Positions 1 through 14,000 of a stretch of 64,000 bases of DNA are shown here, in pieces. Within the stretch, counting starts at the first letter, position 1. Each line of letters starts with the position of its first letter. The notes under the pieces were generated by a model. That model ran no database searches. It saw only the letters and a program-made list of their open reading frames with translations, and was not told the DNA's origin. Both the position numbers and the translations under genes were made by a program. The stretch comes from Rotaria sp. Silwood1. Lineage: Eukaryota > Rotifera > Eurotatoria > Philodinida > Philodinidae. The stretch lies in contig CAJNOP010000037.1 of the NCBI GenBank assembly GCA_905250075.1, positions 1,096,993 to 1,160,992 of the forward strand, given 5' to 3'.

Positions 1-651
1 TATCAGATGAATTTTACAAACCGATCAGGACAATTTTGCCATTGATGCATTTTTATTTCTGAACGTAAAAATATTTGAAGGCAATAATCACATTGTATTG
101 GTAATTCTGATATGGTTTTTTCCACTGCTAAGTTTCTTGTACAATTCGATTTAGAAATTTCACAACGACAATTTGGACTAAAAGATTATTTTCATTTATT
201 AAGAACTGTTTTGTTTTTTTTCAATATGAACTTTTTCAAACATACCATGTTGTCTGTTCATCCTTTAATTTACAATCAGCTAATAAATGATTAAAACATG
301 AAGCACACATAAGATGTCCATTAACACACTAGAAAAAACAACAGACCTTTTGTTTATGAAATAAAATTTCTTCATTCTTACTTGAAATATCGGTAATGTT
401 GAAAGATCCAAACAAATACAACATGATAAAATAGAACTAAGACGATCTTCGAGTAAACGAGGTTTATCATTTGTTGTTATTTTACATTTTTTTGTTGGTG
501 GTTCATCAATAATAGTTGAATCCGACATTGGATTATTTATTCCTATTGTTGATAACATTATTTCATTTGCATCAGAAGGTAGATTAACAATTTCTGATGT
601 TAAATTTTGTTGTAGATCATTAGATATTGTTGTTGTTGCTATTTCAGTCAT
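1..651 (-). CDS. CYHR1: CYHR1 / ZTRAF1-like cysteine- and histidine-rich zinc-finger protein, 5' part
   Basis: Three exons are readable on the minus strand: 651-382, 328-246 and 177-22, joined by GT..AG introns whose phases agree (0, then 2). The start ATG is at 651. After an acidic, low-complexity N-terminus and a basic PTKKCK stretch comes a RING-like module: CCICLDL, then [11 protein letters not shown], then [11 protein letters not shown] across the second junction, followed by a TRAF-type continuation (CDYCLQIF, then H and C). This order and the [14 protein letters not shown] motif match the CYHR1/ZTRAF1 family, a conserved metazoan zinc-finger protein of poorly defined role. The donor at 21 (codon broken as CG|) means the rest lies beyond the left edge. 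The gene shares its upstream region with the divergently transcribed CHERP. Family assignment is from recognised motifs; function in this organism is not shown by the sequence. Confidence 0.88.
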
Positions 652-1057
652 TGAACTAGATCGATTTAAAAGAGAAATAAAAGGAATGACTAAAGTTTGA
701 TCATATAAATTCCAAAAAAGACAAAAAAGGCCACGTGATAATGTTCAGTCAGCTGACGTCATATCTTTTTCTTTCATGTGAAAATTTCATTGGTTCATTC
801 TAACCAGTTATTAAATATGATAAACCTCATTAAAAATTCATTTTATAAATAAATATAAATTATATTTGAAATTTTTTGAATTATGAAAAAGAATCTATTT
901 AATTTTCTTTTAAAGATACATACGTTTTAAAATAAAACCAGAGCGCTATTGGTTGAGTTCGTTCACCGATGAGAGGGGTGCAATTGCAAAAGAAACAAAG
1001 TGTAAAGCATCTTTTTCTTCGATCGACAACTTTAATATTAACAAATCTATAATAAAA
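652..1057. promoter_or_regulatory. Divergent promoter between CYHR1 and CHERP
   Basis: This 406-bp gap separates two head-to-head start codons (651 minus, 1058 plus). It holds an E-box CACGTG at 732-737, a full palindromic CRE/ATF site TGACGTCA at 754-761, and ATTGG (inverted CCAAT) motifs near 788 and 948. The clustering of these sites between two divergent conserved genes makes a bidirectional promoter likely. No TATA box is obvious against the A+T-rich background. Motif matches are seen directly; factor binding is inference. Confidence 0.55.
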
Positions 1058-4000
1058 ATGTCAATACCACAGCCTCCAGACGGTATTTATTCTCATCTTT
1101 TTAATCTACACATTTGATTTATATTATTTATTGTTTAGATCCTGAAACAAGAAATATTATTGAGAAACTTGCTAGTTTTGTTGCTCGTATGTTTTGTGAA
1201 TTTTATTAATATTTTCAAAAATTCTTTGCTTTTTTTCTTACTCTTATAACAACAGGTAATGGTCCAGAATTTGAAGCAGCAGCAAGACAAAAACATGAAA
1301 ATAATCCAAAATTTGCTTTTCTTCATGGTGGTGAATATCAACATTATTATGCATTTCGTGTTCAAGCCGAAAAAACTCGTAAATCTATTAAGAATGATTT
1401 GTTATTATTCGTCAGTTATTTTCGTTTTTTTTTTGTCTCAGTACTTCAACAACCACCCAATCCTTTTCATTTACCACCACCAAATATTCTTGCTCCACCA
1501 ACATCAATGTCTCATCATTCTTCTCGACCAACATTACCACCATTTCCTGGTCCTCCTCCACCACCTGGAACAAGTGGTCCACCTCCACCTTGGACAGTTT
1601 GTTTATATTTAATTCATTGAAAAAGAAAAGCATTAATAATAACTTTTATTTTATATAGCAACCACCACCGCCACATTTATTTCCATCGGGACCACCGCCA
1701 CCTCCTATGCCTATTCCGCCCATTCCACCACCACCTGCAGTTGTTATTGAACAAGCATTTCAACAACAAATTCAAACATTACAAGAACGTTTAAGACAAA
1801 GTGAAATAAATCTTGCTGCACAACATGATTCAATGCAATTAAATAAAAAAGTATTTTATTTTTGAAAATTTTCATAAATTTTTATATGTTTTTTTTTGTT
1901 TGTTAGACAAAAGTTCAAGAAAATATTCGATCTGCTAGACAAGCACGTATAGCAGCACAAGCAGTTGAATCAAATATTAATATGAATGAACTTGATCAAA
2001 CAACATCAGCTATTATTGAAGCTTGTACAAAAGATAATATTACAGTATAGTTTTTTTTTTTTTGTTTGTTTTTATTAATAATAAAATTAATCTTATTTAA
2101 AAATTTCCTTTTAGAATGGACGAAATTGTTTACTTAATTATAGTCAAACAGCAATACAAGCCGAAACAATTTGTTTATATTTAATTGATCGTATATTAGC
2201 ACCTGAAGCAACATGTGATGCTCGTCTTCATTTAATTTATCTTATTAATGATATACTTCATAATTGGTTAGCAAATCATGTTTTATTTTTAATATTGTTT
2301 ACTGTTTTATTCTAGTATTCGTAAAGGCAATGAAGAACTTCGTATACAATTGAGCAAAATTATTGTACCAATCTATTGTTTGACTGTTGATCAATCAAAT
2401 GACGAACGTAAACAAAAATTGGTCAAGGTAGAGATATTAAAAAAGAAAAAAACTGGATAAGAAATTTTATTATAAAATCTTTATCCACATCCTTTCTCAT
2501 ACAGTTACTTGATCTTTGGGAAAAAAACAATTATTTCAATAGTGAAATTATGGAGGTAAAAGAAAATTCTAATAAAAAAAAAAAAAAAACGAAGAAAATC
2601 ATTTTATTAGAAACTTCGTGATATTCCACAAGCAAAAAAGTATTTTGAGGTAAAAAAAAAAAAGCAATTTATATAATCAATATTTTCATTTAAAAAAAAA
2701 AAATTTTTTTTTTATATCTAAAAATCAAAAGGATGCTATTCGTACTGAATATGCTCCAATAATTGAACCAATTGAAATTGGTCTTGATGAAAAATATAGT
2801 CAACTTGAACGACAACATGCAGAATTTGCTGTTCATATTCAAACACAAATTAATCAAATTCAACAACAAATTGTTCAATTACATCAAGTTCAACAACAAA
2901 CACCTCCACCGCCACCACTACCACCGCCACCTCCACCTCATCTATTAAATAATACTTTTGGTATTTTAATTTTTCAAATTTTAAATACATAATAAAAACA
3001 ATTTTATTTTAGGTCCACCACTTCCACCTAATATGTTAACACGAATGCCACCTCCATCACAAACAAATAATTCTAATCCACAACAACCACCTCCTTTAAT
3101 GTCACTTAATCCATTTAATGAAAATAATCGAGATACTTCTAGTAAGAAAATTTTTATTTATCAAAATAATGAATTATTATTTTGATTTTAAAGATCTTCG
3201 TCCATCATCAAATATCTATGAAAATACTCCTCCAGCATTAATGTCAATGCCTATTTCTCATTATGATAATAATAATAATAATAATAATCAACATGATGAT
3301 TATGGAAATAGTATTAATACACAAATCGAACAACCATTTGACTTAAGTATGGTTACGAATGATATACCTTATTATGATCTTCCAGCTGGTCTTATGTGTT
3401 TAGTAGTTAAAGTAATACTTAATCTCAAATATTCTTTTTTTTTTTTTTTCTAGTAATTGTTTTTTTTTGTCTTTCTAGAAGGAAGATTGTGATTATAATC
3501 CAATGGATCCATCTGATATATATTTGCCACCATCGGAACCAATAACTGAACGATTATTAGCTGCTGTTGAAAATTTTTATATGCCACCAACACATGAAAC
3601 TCCTAGAAATGCGTATGTCTTTTGTTTTTTGTTTTTGAATAATTATTGTTATAGAATATTAGTTTTTATGAAATTCTAGTGATGGTTGGGAACGATTAGG
3701 TTTATTTGAATATTATAAAACAAAAAATATATATAAATTTTCTAAAGAACGTCTTCAACGTCTTGAAACAGATATAAATAATCAAGATGATAAAGAATCT
3801 ATGAATAAAGATAAACGACAACATTTTGATAGAAGTCATTCAAGAAGTTCATCAAGATCATCATCAAGATCATCATCATCATCATCATCATTGTCTTCGT
3901 CTGCATCATCTTCATCATCATCGTCATCATCATCTTCATCTTCATCAAAAAATAAATCAAATACAAATCAACAAAAAAAACGATCTAGGTTAATAAAACA

Positions 4001-5285
4001 TTTTCTTTGTTGATTTTTTTTTTTTTTCATTAGAAAAATTCTTCTATTTTTCATTAGATCTCGATCAGAATCACCTTCATATAATAGACAACATTCATCG
4101 AAAATTAATCCATCAACAAGATCTCGATCTCGTAGTACAACTCCACCATCATTTACTTCAGCGTATGCATCTCAAAGGTAGATTATTAATACAATCTTAA
4201 TCAAATATATACTTTAATACAAGTTTTCTATCGAATTTTTTGAAAAAAAAAATTCTTAAATTTAATTGTGGATAGAAAAAAGCGAAAGATAATTACGATC
4301 AAGAGTTATGACATTTTGAATTTTTGCTACATGTGAAAACAATTTCTGCATAATTTCAAAATGTTATAACACTGGAACGATTGCATATTTTTAGACGAGA
4401 TTTGAAATCTATCGATGAAATTCGGTGTAGCTTCCTATGAAATTCTAAAAACCATGATACTACTAAGAGCAAAAAATTTTAGAGGGGGGATCAGGAAAAT
4501 GCTAATTTTTTTCGCAAACTTCGAGTGCAAATTATTTTTGATAAAATTCCATCATTTAGATCCAACATCACCCTCCATGAGTTTTTATCTGGATCCCATG
4601 CTCAGAAATCGAGATTCAACATACTGAAAAATCCTAGATTTGTAACACAAAGTTTGTGTTACAAATTTCGATTTTTATCATATATAATTACGAAATATTG
4701 ATTGATCAATTCGATAGAACTCTCTACGCACATACTCATCGGCTATGAAGAAAAATTTTATGTAGAAGTAGTACCTAAATGAAAATGGCTAATATCTCTC
4801 ATTTTATCTGAAATAATAGAGATCTATTATATAAAGAAACTAAAAAAATATTTATTATCATATTGTTTTAGTTCAACAAGTGGAACACATCATCGTTCAC
4901 ATCATCAACATAAATTAGGTGATTCAAATGTTGGTCATAAACTTTTACAAAAAATGGGTATGATAATAGAATTTTGTTAATAATTCTTCTAAAATATAAA
5001 CAAATCTATATAGGTTGGCAAGAAGGTGCTGGTCTTGGTCGACGTGAACAAGGTATTATTGAACCAATAATGGCAAGTTCAAGTGTAAATAATGAAGGAA
5101 AAAATGATCAATATAAAGGTGTTGGTCATGAAGATGATCCATTTGAACAATTTCGTAAACAAAAAGCTAAAGGTTATGTATCTCGTTTAATGGCAGCACA
5201 AGCTGAAACAACAGCAAGACGTCATGAAAAAACCGAAGAAGATGTATCATTATCAGATCGTCAAGATGAAAAAAAAATAAAATAA
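1058..5285 (+). CDS. CHERP: CHERP-like SR-related splicing/calcium homeostasis protein (SURP, CID and G-patch domains)
   Basis: Eighteen exons were traced: 1058-1082, 1139-1186, 1256-1378, 1442-1596, 1659-1850, 1907-2044, 2115-2266, 2316-2427, 2505-2555, 2611-2649, 2732-2960, 3013-3141, 3194-3411, 3479-3612, 3680-3988, 4058-4177, 4872-4957, 5014-5285. They sum to 2532 nt (843 aa), in frame throughout. Domains in order: N-terminal SURP (NGPEFE, KFAFLHGGEYQHYY), proline-rich linkers, a CID domain (LRLHLIYLIND-type motif, IVPIYC, LLDLWEKNNYF), a Gln-rich coiled segment, an SR/Ser-rich tract in exon 15, and a C-terminal G-patch (KMGWQEGAGLG) followed by the DPFEQFRK tail. This is the CHERP architecture; human CHERP is about 916 aa. 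CHERP associates with U2 snRNP-related proteins in the nucleus and has been linked to ER calcium handling. The last intron before the G-patch (4178-4871) is far longer than the rest. RPF2 follows 145 bp downstream on the same strand. Confidence 0.93.
4222..4724. repeat. Possible non-autonomous inverted-repeat element inside the long CHERP intron
   Basis: The one long CHERP intron is bounded internally by TTCTATCGAATT at about 4226-4237 and its reverse complement AATTCGATAGAA at about 4708-4719. A second, perfect palindrome with 13-bp arms and a 1-nt spacer lies at 4639-4665 (TTTGTAACACAAA and its complement). No clear target duplication flanks the 12-bp inverted repeats, so an inserted MITE-like element is only a tentative reading. 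Confidence 0.35.
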
Positions 5286-5430
5286 AGAATTTAAAAAACC
5301 CACACACACACATTATTGTTTTGTCTTGTATATTATTAAACTATGAATCTCTCATCTTGTTTCGTAAATTAAATGATTCAAAAAATTGTTTTTTTTTTTT
5401 TTTTTGTTTTTTAAGATTAAAAAAAACATC

Positions 5431-6369
5431 ATGGTTAAATTACAACGAGTTCAACGTCCAAAAACTCATCGTGGTAAACGTGCATTAAAAGAACGTGAAC
5501 CAAAATTAATTGAAAATGTTCGTTCATTATTATGTATACGTGGAAATAAAACAAATAATATGATGAAAATTTTATTAAAAAATCTTCATCTACTTAAATC
5601 ACCATATTCAAAAATGTATCAAAAAAAAAATCTTGATATTTATCCATTTGATAATACAAGTAAATTAGAATGGTATTGTCAAAAATCTGATTGTTCATTA
5701 TTTGCATATGTAACAAATAGTAAAAAACGACCAAATAATCTTATTTTAGCACGTTTACATAATTATATTGTTATGGATATGTTTGAATTTGAATTAAATA
5801 ATCAAACATTTCGTTCATTAGATGATTTTAAATGTATTAAATTTGCTCCTGGTAATAAACCATGTTTAATATTTCATGGTGAATTATTTGATAATGAATT
5901 AGAATATAAACGTTTAAAATGTTTTTTTATTGATTTTTTTCGTGGTGAAACAAATATGAAAGAAATTGATCTTAATGGTCTTGAACATGTTATTACATTT
6001 ACACTTGATATACAAACAAAATTATTATCAATACGTGTTTTTCATATTGAATTAAAAAAATCTGGCCATCGTATACCAAGAATTGAATTAAATGAAATAG
6101 GACCATGTTTAGATTTAATTATTCGTCGAACAAAATTAGCATCCGATGATTTTTATAAGAAAACACTTAAACAACCAATTGCAATTAAAGAGAAAAAAGT
6201 TAAAAATGTAATAACAAATGAATTAGGTACAAAAATGGGTCGAATACATATGGAAAAACAAGATTTTAATCAATTACAAACAAGAAAAATGAAAGGTTTA
6301 AAACGTAATTTAATAATTGATAATGAACAAACATTAGGAAAAAGAAAAAAAATTGATTCAATTAATTAA
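5431..6369 (+). CDS. RPF2: Ribosome production factor 2 (Brix-domain protein)
   Basis: A single uninterrupted exon of 312 codons. The ATG at 5431 is chosen because it follows an acceptor-like AG and begins MVKLQRVQRPKTHRGKRALKE, the typical RPF2 N-terminus; an upstream in-frame ATG lies in poly-T leader sequence. The Brix domain runs from about residue 30 to 230, with motifs such as LLCIRGNKTN, LLKSPYSKMYQKKN, FAYVTNSKKRPNN and a basic Lys/Arg-rich tail. RPF2 acts in the nucleolus with RRS1 to load the 5S RNP (uL5, uL18, 5S rRNA) onto 60S precursors. Lack of introns contrasts with the 18-exon CHERP upstream. UFM1 starts 87 bp after the stop. Confidence 0.94.
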   Translation: MVKLQRVQRPKTHRGKRALKEREPKLIENVRSLLCIRGNKTNNMMKILLKNLHLLKSPYSKMYQKKNLDIYPFDNTSKLEWYCQKSDCSLFAYVTNSKKRPNNLILARLHNYIVMDMFEFELNNQTFRSLDDFKCIKFAPGNKPCLIFHGELFDNELEYKRLKCFFIDFFRGETNMKEIDLNGLEHVITFTLDIQTKLLSIRVFHIELKKSGHRIPRIELNEIGPCLDLIIRRTKLASDDFYKKTLKQPIAIKEKKVKNVITNELGTKMGRIHMEKQDFNQLQTRKMKGLKRNLIIDNEQTLGKRKKIDSIN

Positions 6370-6456
6370 AAAATCAATATCGTTGTTTTTGTTTTGTTAT
6401 TCTTTTTTTTTGATTCGAGAATAAATAATAACTTTCATCTATGTTCTCGATTTCAG

Positions 6457-6958
<502 letters not shown>

Positions 6959-7117
6959 AGTCGAAATTTAATTTTTTTTTTTTGTTTCTGGGATTTACTT
7001 ATTTATCTTAAAAACTAAATAAATCACTATCGAAGAATCATATGAATTTCTTTTTTTAACTAGTTTCGTTTTATTTTTTTTTTATAAAAAAAAAATTCTT
7101 TTTTTCTCGTCAAATAG

Positions 7118-8057
7118 ATGAGTGCATCATCTTCATCTGAATCCATATTACCAAAATTACCAGAATCTGAATTAGATGCATATGAACTTGAACAAGAACA
7201 TGTTCATAAAGTTTATAATAAAATTGCTCATACATTCAGTGATTCTCGCTATAGACCATGGCCTCATGTTGCTAAATTTTTACATACTTTTTCCAGTGGT
7301 TCATTTGTACTTGATATTGGTTGTGGAAATGGAAAATATATGAATGTTAGAAATGATTTGATGATGGTAGAAAAAACGAATTGTTTTTCTTTTTTTTTTT
7401 TTTTGAAATTTATTTCTATGTATCATATTATTTGTAAAAATAGTAGATTGGTTGTGATCGATGTGAAGGTCTTTTAAAAATATGTCGAAATCGTTATTAT
7501 CAAGTATTTCTTTCTGATTGTATGAATATACCTGTATCAACAAATACATTTGATGGTGCTATATCTATTGCTGTTATTCATCATATGAGTACTGAAGTAA
7601 GAAAAACATTACAAGAAAAAAAAAAAATTAAATTATAAAAATAGATTTTTTTATAACAATATAGAATCGACGATTAATAGCTTTACAAGAAATTGTTCGA
7701 ATATTAAAACCAAATGGTCAAGCATTGGTAACTGTATGGGCAAAAGAACAAGAAATTGAAAATAAAAAAAGTACATATATTAGTAAACATGTAAAATTAT
7801 CTCCATTGAATGGATCTCCGCTTGATATGAATGATGAAACAAAAAATGAATTAATTATTCATACACCACGTACAGAATTTCAACGATCTGATTGTCTTGT
7901 ACCATGGGTAAAACCAACAGAACAACATTTAAGATATTATCATGTTTTTGTTAAAAATGAACTCGAAAACTTATTGAATCATATATCAAATATTGAAATT
8001 ATTGATTCATACAATGATGATGGAAATTGGTGTGTCATTTTTCGAAAAATATCATAG
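7118..8057 (+). CDS. TRM9: Trm9-like tRNA wobble-uridine methyltransferase (ALKBH8 methyltransferase-domain type)
   Basis: Three exons, 7118-7366, 7447-7596 and 7665-8057, sum to 792 nt (263 aa). The N-terminus EQEHVHKVYNKIAHTFSDSR and RYRPWPHV are the family signature, followed by SAM-binding motif I (VLDIGCGNGKY), IGCDRCEGLL, ISIAVIHHMST, and LKPNGQALVTVWAKEQE. The C-terminal part has LVPWVKP, RYYHVF and GNWCVIF, which resemble the methyltransferase domain at the end of ALKBH8 more than TRMT9B. There is no RRM or AlkB domain, so this is a stand-alone Trm9-type enzyme. Yeast Trm9 with Trm112 methylates carboxymethyl-uridine at tRNA position 34. It is the last gene of the candidate polycistron. 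Confidence 0.88.
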
Positions 8058-9652
8058 AGATTCGAACAAAATAAAAATGTTTTCATTATGGATATAAACA
8101 AGTGATAAACTTTTTTCATGTTTTTATTTTGTTTTTATTGATTAATTAGAAACAAAGATGAATATATCAATTTTGTTTTTCTATGTCAAACAAATTTCTT
8201 ATACTTAATTCATATCGTGGTCGATAATTTTAAGTAATAATAACATGTGATCACAAATTTTTTTAGACAAGGTGTTCATTGCTTTTAACTCACTAGAAAG
8301 TATTTTCGACAAGTCAAAAACTATCAGCTCGTTCTATTTTCCAATACAATCTTACAAATTTTCTATCAATTTTTGTTCTAGAATAATGAAATGATGTTTG
8401 AAAAAGATCACACAATTAGTTTGCATGAAACTTGTGAGTCGACATTTTCGGCGAACATATTTACTCATTTTAACTTGCTTAAAAACATTTCAGTAAAGTT
8501 CGCGATTTGAATTCGAATAAGGCTTTAGAAATATTGTGTCTATTTTTGTGTTCAATAGAAGTGAGAAGCTTTTTAACTAATCTGACAACATATTTTGAAT
8601 AGTGACTGAACAGATTTTTGTTTACATCATAAGTAACTTTTTTGAGTATACTAAAAACTCTCGGAGTGAGCTGTTTTTCAAGAGTTCATTTTAACATAAA
8701 ACGGTTGTTAGTTTTTAAAAAATGAGTATTTAGGAAAAATGAATATTGAGGTGTCTTTACAAAATACAAACAATAACTTCAAATAGTGCATATTTTTAAA
8801 GTAGCTGCTGATCTATAAGCTGATATATAAAAATAAAGACGTCAACTTTTAGTTTCGAATGGCAATAGTGAAAATACAAAAATCTGTGGAATAATTTCTG
8901 TTCAAACTAAATTTTTAGGGCGTCTTAAAGATCATTTCACTACTCTCGAAAAACAAACTATGTCAACATTTCTAAAGCCATACTCCAAAAAGAGTACAAA
9001 ATTCTGGTTCTAACTCAAAAGTGAGCAAATATCTTGTCTAAAAGGTTCCCAATCAGCTGTTGTTGACTTGTTTTTTTATTATCTACATTCGAATAATATA
9101 CGTGAAGAGAATAAAAATTTATCCTACTGAAATATTTTAGATTGATAATTTTTTATTTTTTAAAAATAAACAATAAATTAATGAATCATTGTTACATGCT
9201 ATTAATATTAAATGTACGATTATGGATTTTACATAAAACAATAAAAACTCCATCTAAAGATCTTTTATAGTAAAATTTCTATTTGATCTTTTTTTTTTTT
9301 CTGCATGAGATAAGTTTTATATTATTGAATCTTATATGAGACAAGATAGTAAATAAATAATGAAATGCATAAATTTAATATGAGTTCATCATCGATATGG
9401 TTATATGAACTAATTTTGCGATGCTGATTTTGTTGATGTGAATATCAATATGGCTGTGAGCAAATTTGAATTATACATGAAATATTTCTTTGAAATTTTT
9501 CTTTTCTTTTCTTTTATTTAAATATGTTATGAATAGCATGAAAGTCATGATTTAGGTCTCGATAATGTTTTTTGCACATGATATAATGTAGTGATAGATA
9601 TAGGAAAAAACAAAACAGCTTTTTTATTATTATCAAATAAGAAAAAAATCTA
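8058..9652. other. Non-coding A+T-rich interval
   Basis: I see no conserved reading frame, RNA gene or repeat array here. The methyltransferase 3' end and, on the far side, the 3' end of a minus-strand small gene face each other, so this is a convergent 3' flank. Confidence 0.6.
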
Positions 9653-10018
9653 TTAAACTAAAAAATAAATAATCGGTGCAAGAATAAAAATTGTTAAAAG
9701 ACGTAAAATATTTATAAAAAGTAATAATTTTTCTTGTTTTAATCGATTAGAAGTATAATGTAAACTAAGACGATGTTCGTCTTCTTCATTTCTATAGTCA
9801 TTATCATTAGATTGTATATTTGTATTATATGTTGTTATTGGTTGAAGACTTACTGAATTCGTTGCTCGATTATATATTGGAATTGATGTAGCTAATGAAT
9901 AAGATGATGCTCGATTGGATGATTCAGGTTGATTTTCATCATTTTGATTATTAGTAATTCCAAGTTCAACGATTGAAGATGATGTCATTGGATTTGAAAA
10001 TGAAGAAGATGTTGCCAT
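9653..10018 (-). CDS. Small tail-anchored membrane protein of unknown function
   Basis: A single-exon frame of 121 aa. The ATG at 10018 is preferred over an upstream in-frame ATG at 10111 whose extension is made of low-complexity hydrophobic codons typical of A+T-rich leader. The first 85 residues are Ser/Thr/Asn-rich and probably disordered (ATSSSFSNPMTSSS), followed by an acidic NEEDEHR stretch, a basic SNRLKQEK and one C-terminal hydrophobic segment (LLLFINILRLLTIFILAPII) ending three residues from the stop. That layout is that of a tail-anchored protein facing the cytosol. No family was recognised. It could also be an internal exon of a longer gene, but no splice partner was needed to keep it open. 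Confidence 0.55.
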   Translation of the reverse strand: MATSSSFSNPMTSSSIVELGITNNQNDENQPESSNRASSYSLATSIPIYNRATNSVSLQPITTYNTNIQSNDNDYRNEEDEHRLSLHYTSNRLKQEKLLLFINILRLLTIFILAPIIYFLV

Positions 10019-11790
10019 GATATGCTTAAGGGTTTTTTTGAAAAAAAAAAAAGTTCGATATAAGATAACGAAGGTAAAGAAAGATATAACATACGAAGAA
10101 AATAATATCAAAACTCAAACAAAAAGTTAATCGGTAGACGTTTTTTTGTTTCATTTATTTTGTTTTAATAAATCAAACTTAATAATGAAATATTTGGTAT
10201 AGCATTGAAATTTCGGTTTTTGTTTTAAATTCTAAATTGAAATTTTAATGCAAATAGGATTAAAATATTTTGAGCATGTTCTTAGACTTTTGTTGTAGTT
10301 CATTTTTTGCCGTAAATTAATAGTTGATGTTATTCAAAGATTATTTTCTTCATATAATAAAAGATAACAGTATGTTATTTGTACAAGTATATTGAACAAC
10401 GATTATTAAATATTTGTTTTGAAATCAAATTCATTTATTATTTCATAAATCAATCATTATATATATTATATATATGGTTATCAGATTATAATAAATTACA
10501 TAATGGTCTATATGTTTTTGATAAAGCAATCATATAAAAATTGACCTAAAATAAATACCAATTTTAGAAGGTACTTATCGTAGAATGTAATTGTGAGAGA
10601 ATGATTTTTCTTTTTCAAAAAATAAAAATCATTATTTCATGATCTGAATAGAGTAAAATGAGCTGAAGATTTCTTGCAAACTATAAAAGAATATATTGAT
10701 ACATTAAAAAGTATTGAATTTCTTCACTAATCTTTCTCTATAAAGAAAAGACAATAGAGGAAGTCCTGTTTTTTATATTGAATATCTATATACAGGATAT
10801 TTAATTTTATGTATCAAAACTAAAAAGAGAACACTAGAAAATTCTTATTATTATATTTTATTATTTAATAAAAGAATATTTATTTAAATACAATGAACAT
10901 TAATTAAAAATAATAAATATGTGTATATATTGTATATTTTAATCAAATGATTATCATAAAATCTGTTTTAGTTCGAAAAGATTCTCTTCTTAATAAACAA
11001 AGATACTTGTTATATATTTCAAATGATATAATGAAGAATATGCGTGTTAAGAACATAAAAAGAATATATAAAAGTTAACTATATATTTTATGATATCTCT
11101 CATATCAAGAGTATTTTTAGATTAAAGGAATATGTCTAAATTTTTGCGACCTCTGTATATATGATAAAAATAGACATATCACTTTATTACTAATTCATCA
11201 TAATTAATTCGTTTTTGTACTCTTGAAGGATGCATCGTAGTAATATGAATACCAACCGCAATTATCGAATTTTTGCTCTTCTTTTTTTTTTTTCTTTAAT
11301 TACATATAATATTGCGTCTATCAGTTCGAATTTTATTATAGAAAAAACACACAGTCATCATGAAAGAAACCTTCCACACAAATAACTAAATATGGCCAAT
11401 TGACACACACATACCTGCATGTGTGTAATACAAGAAATCAGAGAGAGAGAGAGGAAAAAAACAGAAATATAGATGCATTAGACGAAACAAAACAAAAAAA
11501 TAATTATAGAAGACGAAAGTAGAAGCCAAACAATTCAAAACCCAAGGAGCACTGTTCGTCCATCAAACGGAATGTAAAGAGCAAAAGAAAAGACAAGACA
11601 AGAAAAAGAAAAATCATGTACATCATACAAATGAATAGACAATAAAAATAATCACTGGTTTTCTTTTCTTTTTTTTCGACAGCATATGAAAACATAAACA
11701 AAACAGAAAAACAAAAACAAGATAAAATTGAATGACTTTTTTTTTTTTGTTTTTTTGACAAAATAAATCGTCACACCGGAGAAGATTAAA
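10019..11790. other. Non-coding A+T-rich interval between two minus-strand genes
   Basis: This 1.8 kb holds the 5' flank of the small membrane protein gene and the 3' flank of the SGK-type kinase. It contains AATAAA-like signals and short purine tracts (GAGAGA near 11440) but no supported gene. Confidence 0.6.

Positions 11791-14000
<2,210 letters not shown>

Noticed and set aside
1412..1633. Minus-strand frame of 73 codons opposite CHERP
   Set aside because: It is the complement of CHERP proline-rich exon 4 (CCA/CCT codons read as Trp/Val-rich antisense).
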